Below, in pieces: positions 1 through 5,365 of a stretch of DNA of 5,567 nucleotides. Position numbers and translations under genes: made by a program. The stretch spans positions 1 through 5,567 of the forward strand of contig JAATVR010000042.1 of the NCBI GenBank assembly GCA_014523665.1, given 5' to 3'. The notes under the pieces are model-generated. The model ran no database searches. It was not told the origin of the DNA and was given only the letters and a program-made list of their open reading frames with translations. Each line of letters starts with the position of its first letter. Position 1 is the first letter of the stretch. The DNA comes from Nitrososphaerales archaeon TH526. Lineage in GTDB: Archaea; Thermoproteota; Nitrososphaeria; Nitrososphaerales; Nitrososphaeraceae.

Positions 1-386
1 CTAAAAGCTCTCGATGAACCTGAAGACTTGAATGATATACCCTGTATTATCCTCGCGATACCATTTATGAGTAAGGCGATTGCAGCCAGAACAACTAAAA
101 CCGCTGATGTGAATACAGGGAATTGCATAAGTACAATAGAAAAGGCTATCACCAATAGACCAATTCCAATATTAGCGTAGCGTGATCCTTTGGAAGATGT
201 CGGCATAGCTATCCCAACAGCTATCCTTTCAATTCCGATGATTAGCAAAATCACCGAAAGAATCAAAATAATTGTCAATATTGCAGGACCAATGTATGCT
301 AAAATAACGAGGGATAATAATATGCATATCCCGCCTAATACGATCTGGAGCATTCTAAGCCAAGGCTGAGACACAGTCGTTTGCAA
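1..386 (-). CDS. HdeD/DUF308-type multi-pass membrane protein, partial (C-terminus beyond window)
   Basis: The minus strand is open from a stop just above position 418 down to the window edge, giving 128 residues that continue outside. After a short polar N-terminus (QTTVSQPWLRM) there are two pairs of hydrophobic helices. The first runs about residues 12-50 and ends with GIERIAVGIAM. The second runs about 60-105 and ends with LLINGIARIIQG. This repeated helix pair closing in G-I-x-R-I-x-x-G is the pattern of the HdeD/DUF308 membrane family; the usual member has six helices, so about half is present. HdeD was named for acid resistance in E. coli, but the archaeal role is unknown. I chose the TTG at 384-386 because a TATA box lies 28 bases upstream, which fits a leaderless transcript. 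The first ATG (351-353) is the alternative start and would remove 11 residues. Confidence 0.8.
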   Translation of the reverse strand, partial: MQTTVSQPWLRMLQIVLGGICILLSLVILAYIGPAILTIILILSVILLIIGIERIAVGIAMPTSSKGSRYANIGIGLLVIAFSIVLMQFPVFTSAVLVVLAAIALLINGIARIIQGISFKSSGSSRAF

Positions 387-410
387 TGTATTAACTGTTT
401 TTGTGCGACC

Positions 411-417
411 TTTATAA
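411..417 (-). promoter_or_regulatory. TATA box for the DUF308 gene
   Basis: On the minus strand this reads TTATAAA, centred 28 bases upstream of the proposed TTG start at 386. That is the normal archaeal TATA-to-transcription-start distance, so the mRNA would begin at or next to the start codon. No Shine-Dalgarno sequence precedes the TTG, which agrees with leaderless translation. Confidence 0.55.
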
Positions 418-714
418 GGTTACACTTTGCTAATATTAAGCCAGTTACAAAATACAATGAACAGTACGTTTGTACTCTGCTCGATTCAATGATAATATTG
501 AGAAGGTGATATCTGGGCTAATGGTTATCGACCTTAATACAAACTATCCAATTTGATATTTGATGCAAAAATAACAGAATTGCATAATCAAAATAGGAAT
601 AAAAATTGTTAAGATGATTGTATCTTTAATGACCACACGTTCTTCCAACGTGAGATCTCCAAGGCTAGACTAATGAATTACGCAGTACAAGACAATACTT
701 TCTAATGAGAGGTC
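418..714. other. Intergenic region without a supported gene
   Basis: This stretch separates two divergently transcribed genes. I see no convincing ORF in it. It contains two short perfect inverted repeats: AGTAC-GTTT-GTACT at 463-476 and CACGTT-CTTCC-AACGTG at 636-652. Either could be a dimeric regulator site or a small hairpin, but nothing ties them to a function. The flanks carry the two TATA-like promoters listed separately. Confidence 0.4.
636..652. repeat. Perfect 6-bp inverted repeat upstream of the membrane-protein gene
   Basis: CACGTT and AACGTG are separated by CTTCC. The element lies about 65 bases upstream of the TATA-like element at 715. The position suits an operator or activator site, but a 6-bp palindrome of this kind also occurs by chance. 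Confidence 0.25.
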
Positions 715-722
715 TTTATGTA
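715..722 (+). promoter_or_regulatory. TATA-like element for the gene at 747
   Basis: TTTATGTA is centred about 28 bases before the ATG at 747, consistent with a leaderless archaeal transcript. A GAGGT at 731-735 could alternatively act as a Shine-Dalgarno sequence, though its 11-base spacing to the ATG is long. Confidence 0.4.
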
Positions 723-746
723 AGCTACACGAGGTAGTTACACCGT

Positions 747-1331
747 ATGAACAAAATTTTTCTGGACAAACCAAGACTAAAAACTCTTCCTGATTCTGTC
801 CTGATAGTAGGGATAGTTTTGTTAGTTTACAACCTTGCAACTCTAGCAGGAAGTGACCCAGATAAATTTGAGTCGGAGCTGTTTTCTAATACATTAGTCG
901 CATACATAAACGCATTCGTAATAGTTTTTATGTACTGGTCTCTCTTATCGGTCATTTTAGACATCACCCTATTCCTTGACGATACACTATTCTTATTATT
1001 TCTGATTCTTTTGGTAACTCTGACACTTGTCCCGGTAGCGAATATATTATTTCTACGAAGCTCAAGTCAAGGAGCAGCTCATTTTGTAGCCTTTACCCAT
1101 ATTGCTCCGGGAATATTATTAATTCTCGTAATGAAATTCAAAAGGGATCGTTTGCATCAACTAAGTGCTACAGAATCTCGGTATATCCTAGTATGTTTGA
1201 CGATAATTCCTTCGTTGAACTCAATCTCATTTGTGTTCTACTATTACAACACGTTTGTCTCAAATGCGATTGCTTTGCTTGTTATACCAGCCTTTATTGT
1301 AGTTGGAAGAATTCTCCACAAGAATACTTAA
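747..1331 (+). CDS. Divergent TMEM175/DUF1211-like six-helix membrane protein
   Basis: This 194-residue protein has six hydrophobic segments, at about residues 17-35, 50-71, 81-103, 109-130, 144-166 and 170-189. The layout matches prokaryotic TMEM175 (DUF1211) potassium channels. The N-terminal R10-x3-LPD16-S-V followed by VGIVLLVYNL aligns with the family's R-x3-FSDG-V and first helix. Y63-W64 in helix 2 and the LVTLTLVPV stretch in helix 3 match the family's YW and VALIPF. The hallmark FSD is therefore replaced by LPD, leaving only the Arg and Asp. Family members form tetrameric K+ channels with helix 1 lining the pore, so this one may have altered selectivity or no conduction. The frame is intact and the start sits correctly below a TATA-like box. 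The family call is inferred from pattern; an unrelated six-helix protein remains possible. Confidence 0.62.
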   Translation: MNKIFLDKPRLKTLPDSVLIVGIVLLVYNLATLAGSDPDKFESELFSNTLVAYINAFVIVFMYWSLLSVILDITLFLDDTLFLLFLILLVTLTLVPVANILFLRSSSQGAAHFVAFTHIAPGILLILVMKFKRDRLHQLSATESRYILVCLTIIPSLNSISFVFYYYNTFVSNAIALLVIPAFIVVGRILHKNT

Positions 1332-1702
1332 CCCAGGTCGAGCGGAGTTTAGAGTTGAGGCTGGCATTTGAATGTAAGTTCCTTACTTAGTTACTGTCTT
1401 GCCAAATAAATAAAAGATGCTTTGTGATTGGTATTACAAGGATGGTGACAACCTAGTCTGGAACAAATGACTATGGATCAGATACTTCCTATTTTTAGGA
1501 GCACCTATAGAAGTAGTGATATTCGCACGATGCTCAAACCAAGTCAGTCGACTGATAGTCAAGATAAATTCAATAAATAATAGGGAATATTCCAATTCAA
1601 AATATATGCACGAGTCCTAGTTAGGTAAAATGATACTTATTAATAAATCATCATGCATTAGATAGCTGAAGGATATGGCTTTTGTAATCTTCTGACTTTA
1701 CA
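1332..1702. other. Gene-poor stretch after the membrane-protein gene
   Basis: The only item worth listing here is a 37-residue ORF at 1467-1580. I see no promoter, terminator hairpin or RNA gene. The AT-rich stretch around 1560-1660 contains no recognisable repeat. Confidence 0.4.
1467..1580 (+). CDS. Possible 37-residue protein or gene fragment
   Basis: The ORF starts MTMDQILPIFRSTYRSSD and ends in a polar, Ser/Gln/Asp-rich tail. The frame is open a further 18 bases upstream without a better start. There is no TATA box at the right distance and no Shine-Dalgarno sequence. The first half could form an amphipathic helix. I do not recognise it. It could be a genuine small protein, the tail of a lost gene, or chance. 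Confidence 0.2.
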   Translation: MTMDQILPIFRSTYRSSDIRTMLKPSQSTDSQDKFNK

Positions 1703-1918
1703 TTGGCCAGGAACACAAACTCTGTCTTTACCAAATGGCTGGATCTGATTGCTTACTTTGCACGTACTGTTCCCGTTATGGTTATTCCTGTGCGATACAT
1801 TGCTAGCGCTCTCTTATTAGGTTCCGTTTTTGGTACAAAAATTCATCGCCTTGCAAATTTTTTTTATATTTTAAAACGTTCGTCGTTAGGAGGACTTGGT
1901 ACATCTAGATTGGTGTAG
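1703..1918 (+). CDS. Hypothetical 71-residue protein, TTG start, doubtful
   Basis: This ORF begins with TTG and has a stop only six codons upstream, so no better start exists. It contains one hydrophobic stretch (about residues 22-45, with VPVMVIPVRYIASALLLG) flanked by basic residues, which could be a single membrane segment, and ends RSSLGGLGTSRLV. Arginine is written mainly with CGN codons here, unlike the AGA/AGG preference of the neighbouring genes. That suggests foreign or non-coding sequence. No TATA box lies at the expected distance. I do not recognise the product. Confidence 0.25.
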   Translation: MARNTNSVFTKWLDLIAYFARTVPVMVIPVRYIASALLLGSVFGTKIHRLANFFYILKRSSLGGLGTSRLV

Positions 1919-1987
1919 GATATTCTCTAATGGAAGACTTCACCTTGTGCACATTCATTAGCAAGTTTATACTTAATAAGAGATGTT

Positions 1988-2470
1988 ATGAAGTTGTCAG
2001 ATATGCCCGATGAGTCACAAAAATATCCTACAGGGGATATCATTCGAATCTTATCGAATCTTCCTGACTTCTTACGGGAGTCTATGATGAGGAGAAGGCT
2101 GCAAGAACTATGCGCTAAGGACTCCAAAACACAGGAAGAATTCATCGACTCAATATTGGAGGGTCTGTCCTCGGCAGATAAAGATACCTTGAAGAAGGTG
2201 ATTCGAACTTGGCTTGGAGTAGTGTCAAGGTTAGAGAGCAGTGAAGTTTCGACCATATTTTCCTCGTTTATAATTAGATATGAAAATGATCCGTCCATGT
2301 ATGAAAGTAATTACTCTGGTATTCTTCTTGACGAGTATCATTCGTTGGAAGATGGTCAAAGGATTGTCCTTCGCGATCATCTTGTTGAAGTGGCATTGAA
2401 TCAGTATCAAGGTAGGCAGATAATACTCACTTTACCTGAAAAGGTTCGTTCAGCTCTAGAGTTGCGATGA
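1988..2470 (+). CDS. Helical hypothetical protein, 160 residues
   Basis: This intact ORF encodes a soluble, strongly helical, charged protein with no signal peptide or membrane segment. It reads as successive short helices: DIIRILSNLPDFLRESMMRRR (about residues 17-37), an EEFIDSILEGLSSADKDTLKK block (49-69), RTWLGVVSRLE (73-83) and a C-terminal LPEKVRSALELR. The L-S-x-x-D-K-D-x-L and ILSNLPDFLR motifs resemble a group of uncharacterised proteins that I associate with Nitrososphaera-type archaea; that link is from memory. A TATA-like TTTATA at 1966-1971 would place transcription start near 1995, between the ATG at 1988 and the in-frame ATG at 2003. The true start could therefore be the second Met, six codons in. 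No partner gene is adjacent, and the function is unknown. Confidence 0.75.
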   Translation: MKLSDMPDESQKYPTGDIIRILSNLPDFLRESMMRRRLQELCAKDSKTQEEFIDSILEGLSSADKDTLKKVIRTWLGVVSRLESSEVSTIFSSFIIRYENDPSMYESNYSGILLDEYHSLEDGQRIVLRDHLVEVALNQYQGRQIILTLPEKVRSALELR

Positions 2471-2568
2471 ACAGTCCTATGCCTTAGTGTCCGGATTCTT
2501 TTGCAATTCCACAGATGTCTCAACGCCACAGTGCATGAACCTGGAAATTAAAAATAAAGATATCAAAA

Positions 2569-2709
2569 ATGAGCCCTGGATTTGAGTCAAAAATGGCTCA
2601 CACACAGCGTGTGGGTTATAGGCCAATCAGAGCTGAAAAATTGCAACAGGAAATTCCCACCCTATATGAAACGGTTATGAGAAGAATGCAAAGTAGGAAA
2701 TTGAGCTAA
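2569..2709 (+). CDS. Possible 46-residue basic protein
   Basis: The ORF encodes a small basic protein beginning MSPGFESKMAHTQRVGYRP. Its second half (AEKLQQEIPTLYETVMRRMQ) looks like a single amphipathic helix. A second in-frame ATG lies at 2593. No convincing TATA box precedes either start. The first start codon lies inside an inverted repeat (2570-2600). It stops 11 bases before a zinc-ribbon remnant in another frame, so the two could once have been one protein of about 80 residues split by a frameshift. I do not recognise the product. Confidence 0.3.
   Translation: MSPGFESKMAHTQRVGYRPIRAEKLQQEIPTLYETVMRRMQSRKLS
2570..2613 (+). repeat. Two adjacent inverted repeats at the start of the 46-residue ORF
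   Basis: TGAGCC (2570-2575) pairs perfectly with GGCTCA (2595-2600) across 19 bases. It is followed directly by CACAC-AGC-GTGTG (2601-2613). The first stem contains two bases of the putative ATG, so as RNA it could limit translation. Both stems are short and could be chance. Confidence 0.3.
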
Positions 2710-2717
2710 TATCATAA

Positions 2718-2816
2718 ATATGCTGTGCCAACTGTGGTAACACAGAGTATATTCGTATAGAATTAGTTAAATATTGTGACCGTTGCGGCAGTAAAAACTG
2801 TAGTACCATAGGTTAA
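2718..2816 (+). pseudogene. Zinc-ribbon remnant lacking a standard start codon
   Basis: This frame encodes about 31 residues with two zinc-binding knuckles: CANCG near the start and YCDRCGSKNC near the end, 13 residues apart, then a short tail and TAA. Such C-x2-C...C-x2-C ribbons bind one zinc ion. Immediately upstream the frame reads TAA then ATA then TGC TGT. No ATG, GTG or TTG is available before the first knuckle. ATA differs from ATG by one base, so the simplest reading is a small gene that lost its start, or the 3' end of a larger gene broken by a frameshift. Translation from ATA cannot be excluded. The parent family is not identifiable. Confidence 0.45.
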
Positions 2817-3125
2817 GTTTCATGTCATGGTGCGAATAGAGAAATTGGCCTACTCTAAACAAAATAAACCGATCTCTTGATTTAGGTAAAGCTGATCAAG
2901 GCTTACGATCTAGTAAGGAGGTAAAGGATCCAAACATAATAGACTGAAGTGTTATCAACACAACTTATTGACAAGAGAATACTGTTCAAATGGTTCAGAT
3001 ACATAACTGGCTTTGGGAAATTGATATCAGACTGAAGCAGAAAATTACAAGAATAGCATGACAATACCACATAATAACACAGGATAGCAATTGCTAAATC
3101 ATTCAAGATATAAATTAGATGGTAG
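2817..3125. other. Intergenic stretch without a supported gene
   Basis: I see no credible ORF here. A 33-codon open stretch on the plus strand ending with TGA at 2943-2945 has no start codon. A TATAAA at 3109-3114 lies only about 15 bases before the ATG at 3126, too close for a leaderless start there. It may mark a transcript beginning slightly inside the following gene, or be chance. Confidence 0.35.
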
Positions 3126-3780
3126 ATGGACAGAAAGCACAAGGAAGCTCTTGTCTTGGCATTAGCCGAAAAGGAAAAACCTATAGAGAGATTACAAAGG
3201 AGGCAGGGGTGTCTCCAAACACGATCAAGGCAGTTCTGAATAGGGCTGGTCTTGACGAATCTAGTTCAATACACTCTAGAGCGTTCGAACTTTTTTCGGA
3301 AGGGAAGACCCCCTTACAAGTAGCTATTGCATTAAACCTCGAAGCTGAAACTGCAATACAGTACCACCAACAGTACTACATGCTTTTAGGATGCACAGAA
3401 TTTACTAAGGTTTACCCACACATCAAGGATAACCCATGGGCGTACGTAAATTTTGTCAAACTAGCTCAGAATTCTGGAATGAGCTAGTGAGTGGTGAAGT
3501 AGCAGAGCTTCTCCACATCTCGAGATGCCATCTTCCACGGGTTAGATTGGAATATGATCGACTCGAAGCTGAATTAAATTCGTTAAAAGCTGACGTAAGC
3601 AACTCCGTTCAATTCTATCAGGACTTCTGTGACCGAAATATAGAATTAAAAAAGAGAGAAGATGAGCTCCTTAATACCATTAATGAATTGGAAGCCAAAA
3701 AGACAGATTTACAGAAGATTAGACTGAACGGATCCTTGTCCCAATCAGAATTTCAAGACAATGATACAGATAACAATTGA
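3126..3780 (+). pseudogene. Helix-turn-helix plus coiled-coil protein, split by two single-base frame shifts
   Basis: Joining three frames restores one protein of about 217 residues. Frame one begins MDRKHKEALVLALAEK at 3126. At about 3173 the frame moves by -1 to read GKTYREITKEAGVSPNTIKA, a helix-turn-helix, then a second HTH-like unit (GKTPLQVAIALNL) and a block ending NFVKLAQNSGMS at 3484. A second -1 change resumes with SGEVAELLHISR, PRVRLEYDRLEAE and a long coiled coil (to about 3725) with a polar tail. This architecture matches a family of putative DNA-binding proteins that I recall as strongly multiplied in Nitrososphaera-type genomes; their targets are unknown. If translated from the ATG at 3119, the N-terminal 18 residues would be out of the ancestral frame. 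No slippery heptamer sits at either break, so decay or sequencing error is more likely than programmed frameshifting. Confidence 0.72.
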
Positions 3781-3834
3781 CACGTTGAGAAGATATTTTT
3801 GATAAACGTATTGCTAATGAAGTGACGTTAGGCC

Positions 3835-3957
3835 GGATGAGTTTAAGTCATCCAGTCATACGTCTAAAATTAGACAATGTGCCTAATTTATCGAAGTATA
3901 AGTTTATGTAAGTCGATAAGACTGTCTTTGTAGGTGTTCATGGGTGTATTCACCATG
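3835..3957 (+). repeat. Cluster of four inverted repeats
   Basis: Within 123 bases there are: GGATGA-(7)-TCATCC at 3835-3853; GTCTAA-AA-TTAGAC at 3862-3875; TTATCGA-(18)-TCGATAA at 3888-3919; and CATGG-(9)-CCATG at 3939-3957. They follow the stop of the HTH gene by 55 bases and contain no ORF. The first could be a weak terminator hairpin, but no T-run follows it. The others could be operator sites or parts of a structured RNA. No function is demonstrated. Confidence 0.4.
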
Positions 3958-3964
3958 GCTTGAT

Positions 3965-4087
3965 ATGTATAATGAATATGTAAAGAGTTACGAAAAGGTG
4001 AATGAGGTCTTGTATGGCTATGGTGAGAGATGGAAAGCAATTAATGAGTTATTTGTCGAAGCATCACAGAACTTAATCACTTTCTAA
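3965..4087 (+). CDS. Possible 40-residue helical protein or remnant
   Basis: The ORF begins MYNEYVKSYEKVNEVLYGYG and continues with ERWKAINELFVEASQNL, which would form long amphipathic helices rich in Tyr, Glu and Lys. An in-frame GTG at 3944 would extend it by seven residues (including SPWLD). The style resembles phasin-like granule proteins, which these archaea can carry, but this is a weak inference from composition. There is no TATA box at the right distance, and it lies directly behind a cluster of inverted repeats. It may be a fragment of a longer decayed gene. Confidence 0.3.
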   Translation: MYNEYVKSYEKVNEVLYGYGERWKAINELFVEASQNLITF

Positions 4088-4261
4088 GGACCCTTTGGGC
4101 TTAAATGGGGTTCAAAGATGAAGAGAGTAGGATACTAATTTAATTAATTATTCATTACCAGATCTGTGGATATTGTGTAGATGATACATACGACGACTCA
4201 AATAGCCCAAAAAATAATGATAATACTTGTTAATGACTAGTAAACTTGACTTAGTCTAGTT

Positions 4262-4399
4262 TTGATAAAGACAAAGCCTGACAAAACATTTGATTTTTCT
4301 TCCAAGACTATAAAACTGTTGCTTGAGCGAGGATATGATGATGCTAGAAACGAATTTAACGAGTACATTAGAAACCAGCTTATGAAGACAGTCGAATAA
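4262..4399 (+). CDS. Possible 45-residue helical protein or remnant
   Basis: A TTG start gives a 45-residue product. Its C-terminal half (TIKLLLERGYDDARNEF, then NEYIRNQLMKTVE) is a regular charged helix, and codon use looks natural for the region. The frame is open back only to a stop at 4247-4249, so the N-terminus may be lost. It shares its frame with the ORF at 3965-4087, with several stops between. Both could be ends of one decayed helical gene, but no intervening homology is visible. It converges on the TerL relic, which ends at 4422 on the other strand. No function can be assigned. Confidence 0.3.
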   Translation: MIKTKPDKTFDFSSKTIKLLLERGYDDARNEFNEYIRNQLMKTVE

Positions 4400-4421
4400 T
4401 ATGTGAATCATATCAGATTTG

Positions 4422-4908
4422 CTAAGTATTATTTCTTGGAATCTCGTTGAGACAAGCAAGCCTAAAAGCATCAAGCAGATCATCATACGACGTTTGGTAT
4501 TTGTCTAGTTTCCAGTCGTCCAGTACCACTGCCGTTTTTAATGAGAACTATTAATTTCTGCATAGAAGGATGAATCTTAATGAAATTATGGTATTATGAA
4601 TTATGGTATTATATGTCAACTGTTGCTGCTTCGCAACGACCAGACCTGTTCTTCCGTTAACCTACTGTAATGGTCATGGTACTCTCCTATCCTCGAATTT
4701 AGTTCTCGTATGACTTCTGAATTTGTACCGTCCACGTATATTTTCGTGCAGTGGTGTCTGGGTTTAAGTTGAATATATGATTAATAATTTCATTCATCTA
4801 TGGCTTCTCAAAACTCTCGGCGTAGAATCCCTCTACTTTTCTGTTTCTGTGTTGGGTAATGACAATGGCAAACTTCGAAGTATCTCCCCAGGTTACATCA
4901 ATACCCAT
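4422..4908 (-). pseudogene. Relic of phage terminase large subunit (TerL), nuclease domain only
   Basis: Reading the minus strand across frame changes rebuilds the C-terminal RNase H-fold nuclease of a TerL. It begins MGIDVTWGDTSKFAIVITQH (4908-4849), then FYAESFEKP, an in-frame TAG (4798-4800) and MNEIINHIFNL. After a frameshift comes KIYVDGTNSEVIREL (from about 4744) to a TGA at 4616-4618. Another frame gives KIHPSMQKLIVLIK, and after one extra A near 4535-4539 TAVVLDDWKLDKYQTSYDDL and DAFRLACL (to about 4450). The three acidic sites expected of this fold are visible: D in GID, D in YVDG and the DD-x2-DA motif. TerL is the packaging motor that pumps DNA into heads and cuts it. The ATPase half with its Walker motifs is absent, and unrelated small genes stand where it should be. 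The gene cannot yield an active terminase. Confidence 0.8.
4584..4612. repeat. 15-bp tandem duplication inside the TerL relic
   Basis: The unit AATTATGGTATTATG (4584-4598) is followed directly by a second copy matching 14 of 15 positions (4599-4612). On the minus strand, in one reading frame, it would repeat five codons (NTIIH, NTII). It sits in the segment where TerL homology is lost, so it probably arose by slippage during decay. Confidence 0.7.
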
Positions 4909-5089
4909 GCTTCTTCCTAACATGACGCTTGTAGACCAGTCTATCATTAACAATTTTTAAAGTATCAACAGGTTGTGGTGATGGTGGAGGTACTTGAGCA
5001 CTTTCCTCAAATAATGTAACTTGAATTGTAAAAATTATGCCATTATAACTAATCTGTATTTCTTTGGCTACTATTGGTGGCTTACTCAT
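4898..5089 (-). CDS. Small hypothetical protein, 63 residues
   Basis: The N-terminal half (IVAKEIQISYNGIIFTIQVTLFEE) looks like two or three beta strands. It is followed by a proline-rich linker (VPPPSPQPV) and a basic tail (VYKRHVRKKHGY). The ATG at 5089 is well supported: a TATA-like TTTTAATAGA is centred about 27 bases upstream, and an AAAGGGGG lies 4 bases before the ATG as a possible ribosome site. It follows the 76-residue gene by 45 bases on the same strand. Its last codons overlap the start of the TerL relic in another frame, so the tail after the linker may not be original. I do not recognise the family. A small accessory protein of the mobile element is the most natural guess. Confidence 0.5.
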   Translation of the reverse strand: MSKPPIVAKEIQISYNGIIFTIQVTLFEESAQVPPPSPQPVDTLKIVNDRLVYKRHVRKKHGY

Positions 5090-5110
5090 TAACCCCCTTT
5101 CTTGGAGAAA

Positions 5111-5120
5111 TCTATTAAAA
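5111..5120 (-). promoter_or_regulatory. TATA-like promoter for the 63-residue gene
   Basis: The minus strand reads TTTTAATAGA, centred about 27 bases upstream of the ATG at 5089. This would give a leaderless or near-leaderless transcript separate from the integrase transcript. Confidence 0.4.
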
Positions 5121-5134
5121 AGAAGGAAAAAGAC

Positions 5135-5365
5135 TTAGTGTACTTCCATCCTTCTAAAGTAGGAGTTCATCTCTATCTCTAGCCAATCACTTAGGCCTCT
5201 ATTCAGACTTTTAGTAAAACAATCTTTGTGTGTATACCATTTTATTTGACTTGTACTGACAAATTGTATGTAGTTGCCTTTATCCAAAAAAATAGGATCG
5301 CCGTAGCCTGCACAATTTCTTATCGGATAGACTTCCTTTTCAGGCATTAATTTTGATCTTCTCAT
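5135..5365 (-). CDS. Small hypothetical protein, 76 residues, possibly a degenerate zinc finger
   Basis: The ATG overlaps the TGA of the integrase remnant (ATGA at 5362-5365), so its translation was coupled to the recombinase. The core reads NCAGYGDPIF, then about 20 residues, then WYTHKDCF. This resembles small zinc-binding domains of the form C-x2-C-G-x-P-I...H-x2-C. If so, the second Cys is replaced by Tyr (TAC where TGC would be expected), leaving C18, H47 and C50 (approximate numbering). The rest is mixed and basic, with no membrane segment or signal peptide. Coupling to an integrase suggests a role in the same element, perhaps DNA binding or excision control, but that is inference. An unrelated fold is possible. 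Confidence 0.5.
   Translation of the reverse strand: MRRSKLMPEKEVYPIRNCAGYGDPIFLDKGNYIQFVSTSQIKWYTHKDCFTKSLNRGLSDWLEIEMNSYFRRMEVH

Noticed and set aside
1193..1390. 65-residue plus-strand ORF
   Set aside because: It overlaps the intact membrane-protein gene in another frame, has unusually many Cys and no promoter; it is a shadow.
1927..2298. 123-residue minus-strand ORF
   Set aside because: It lies antisense to the intact 160-residue gene, and its composition mirrors that gene's codons.
2915..2922. AAGGAGGT, a strong Shine-Dalgarno-like sequence
   Set aside because: No ATG, GTG or TTG with an open frame follows within the usual spacing.
2903..3142. 79-residue minus-strand ORF with hydrophobic Cys/Tyr-rich product
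   Set aside because: Composition looks like translated AT-rich noise; it overlaps the start of the HTH gene and has no promoter or recognisable motif.
3448..3454. A-AAT-TTT heptamer in frame, a possible -1 slippery site in the HTH gene
   Set aside because: Slippage here would discard the NFVKLAQNSGMS block that fits the family; the break lies about 30 bases later, and no supporting downstream structure was seen.
3835..3853. Terminator for the HTH gene
   Set aside because: The stem is only 6 bp with no T-run after it, and archaeal termination relies mainly on T-runs; it is listed only as an inverted repeat.
4256..4486. 76-residue minus-strand ORF beginning near 4486
   Set aside because: Its first part is an out-of-frame reading of the TerL C-terminus and the rest is antisense to the plus-strand helical ORF.
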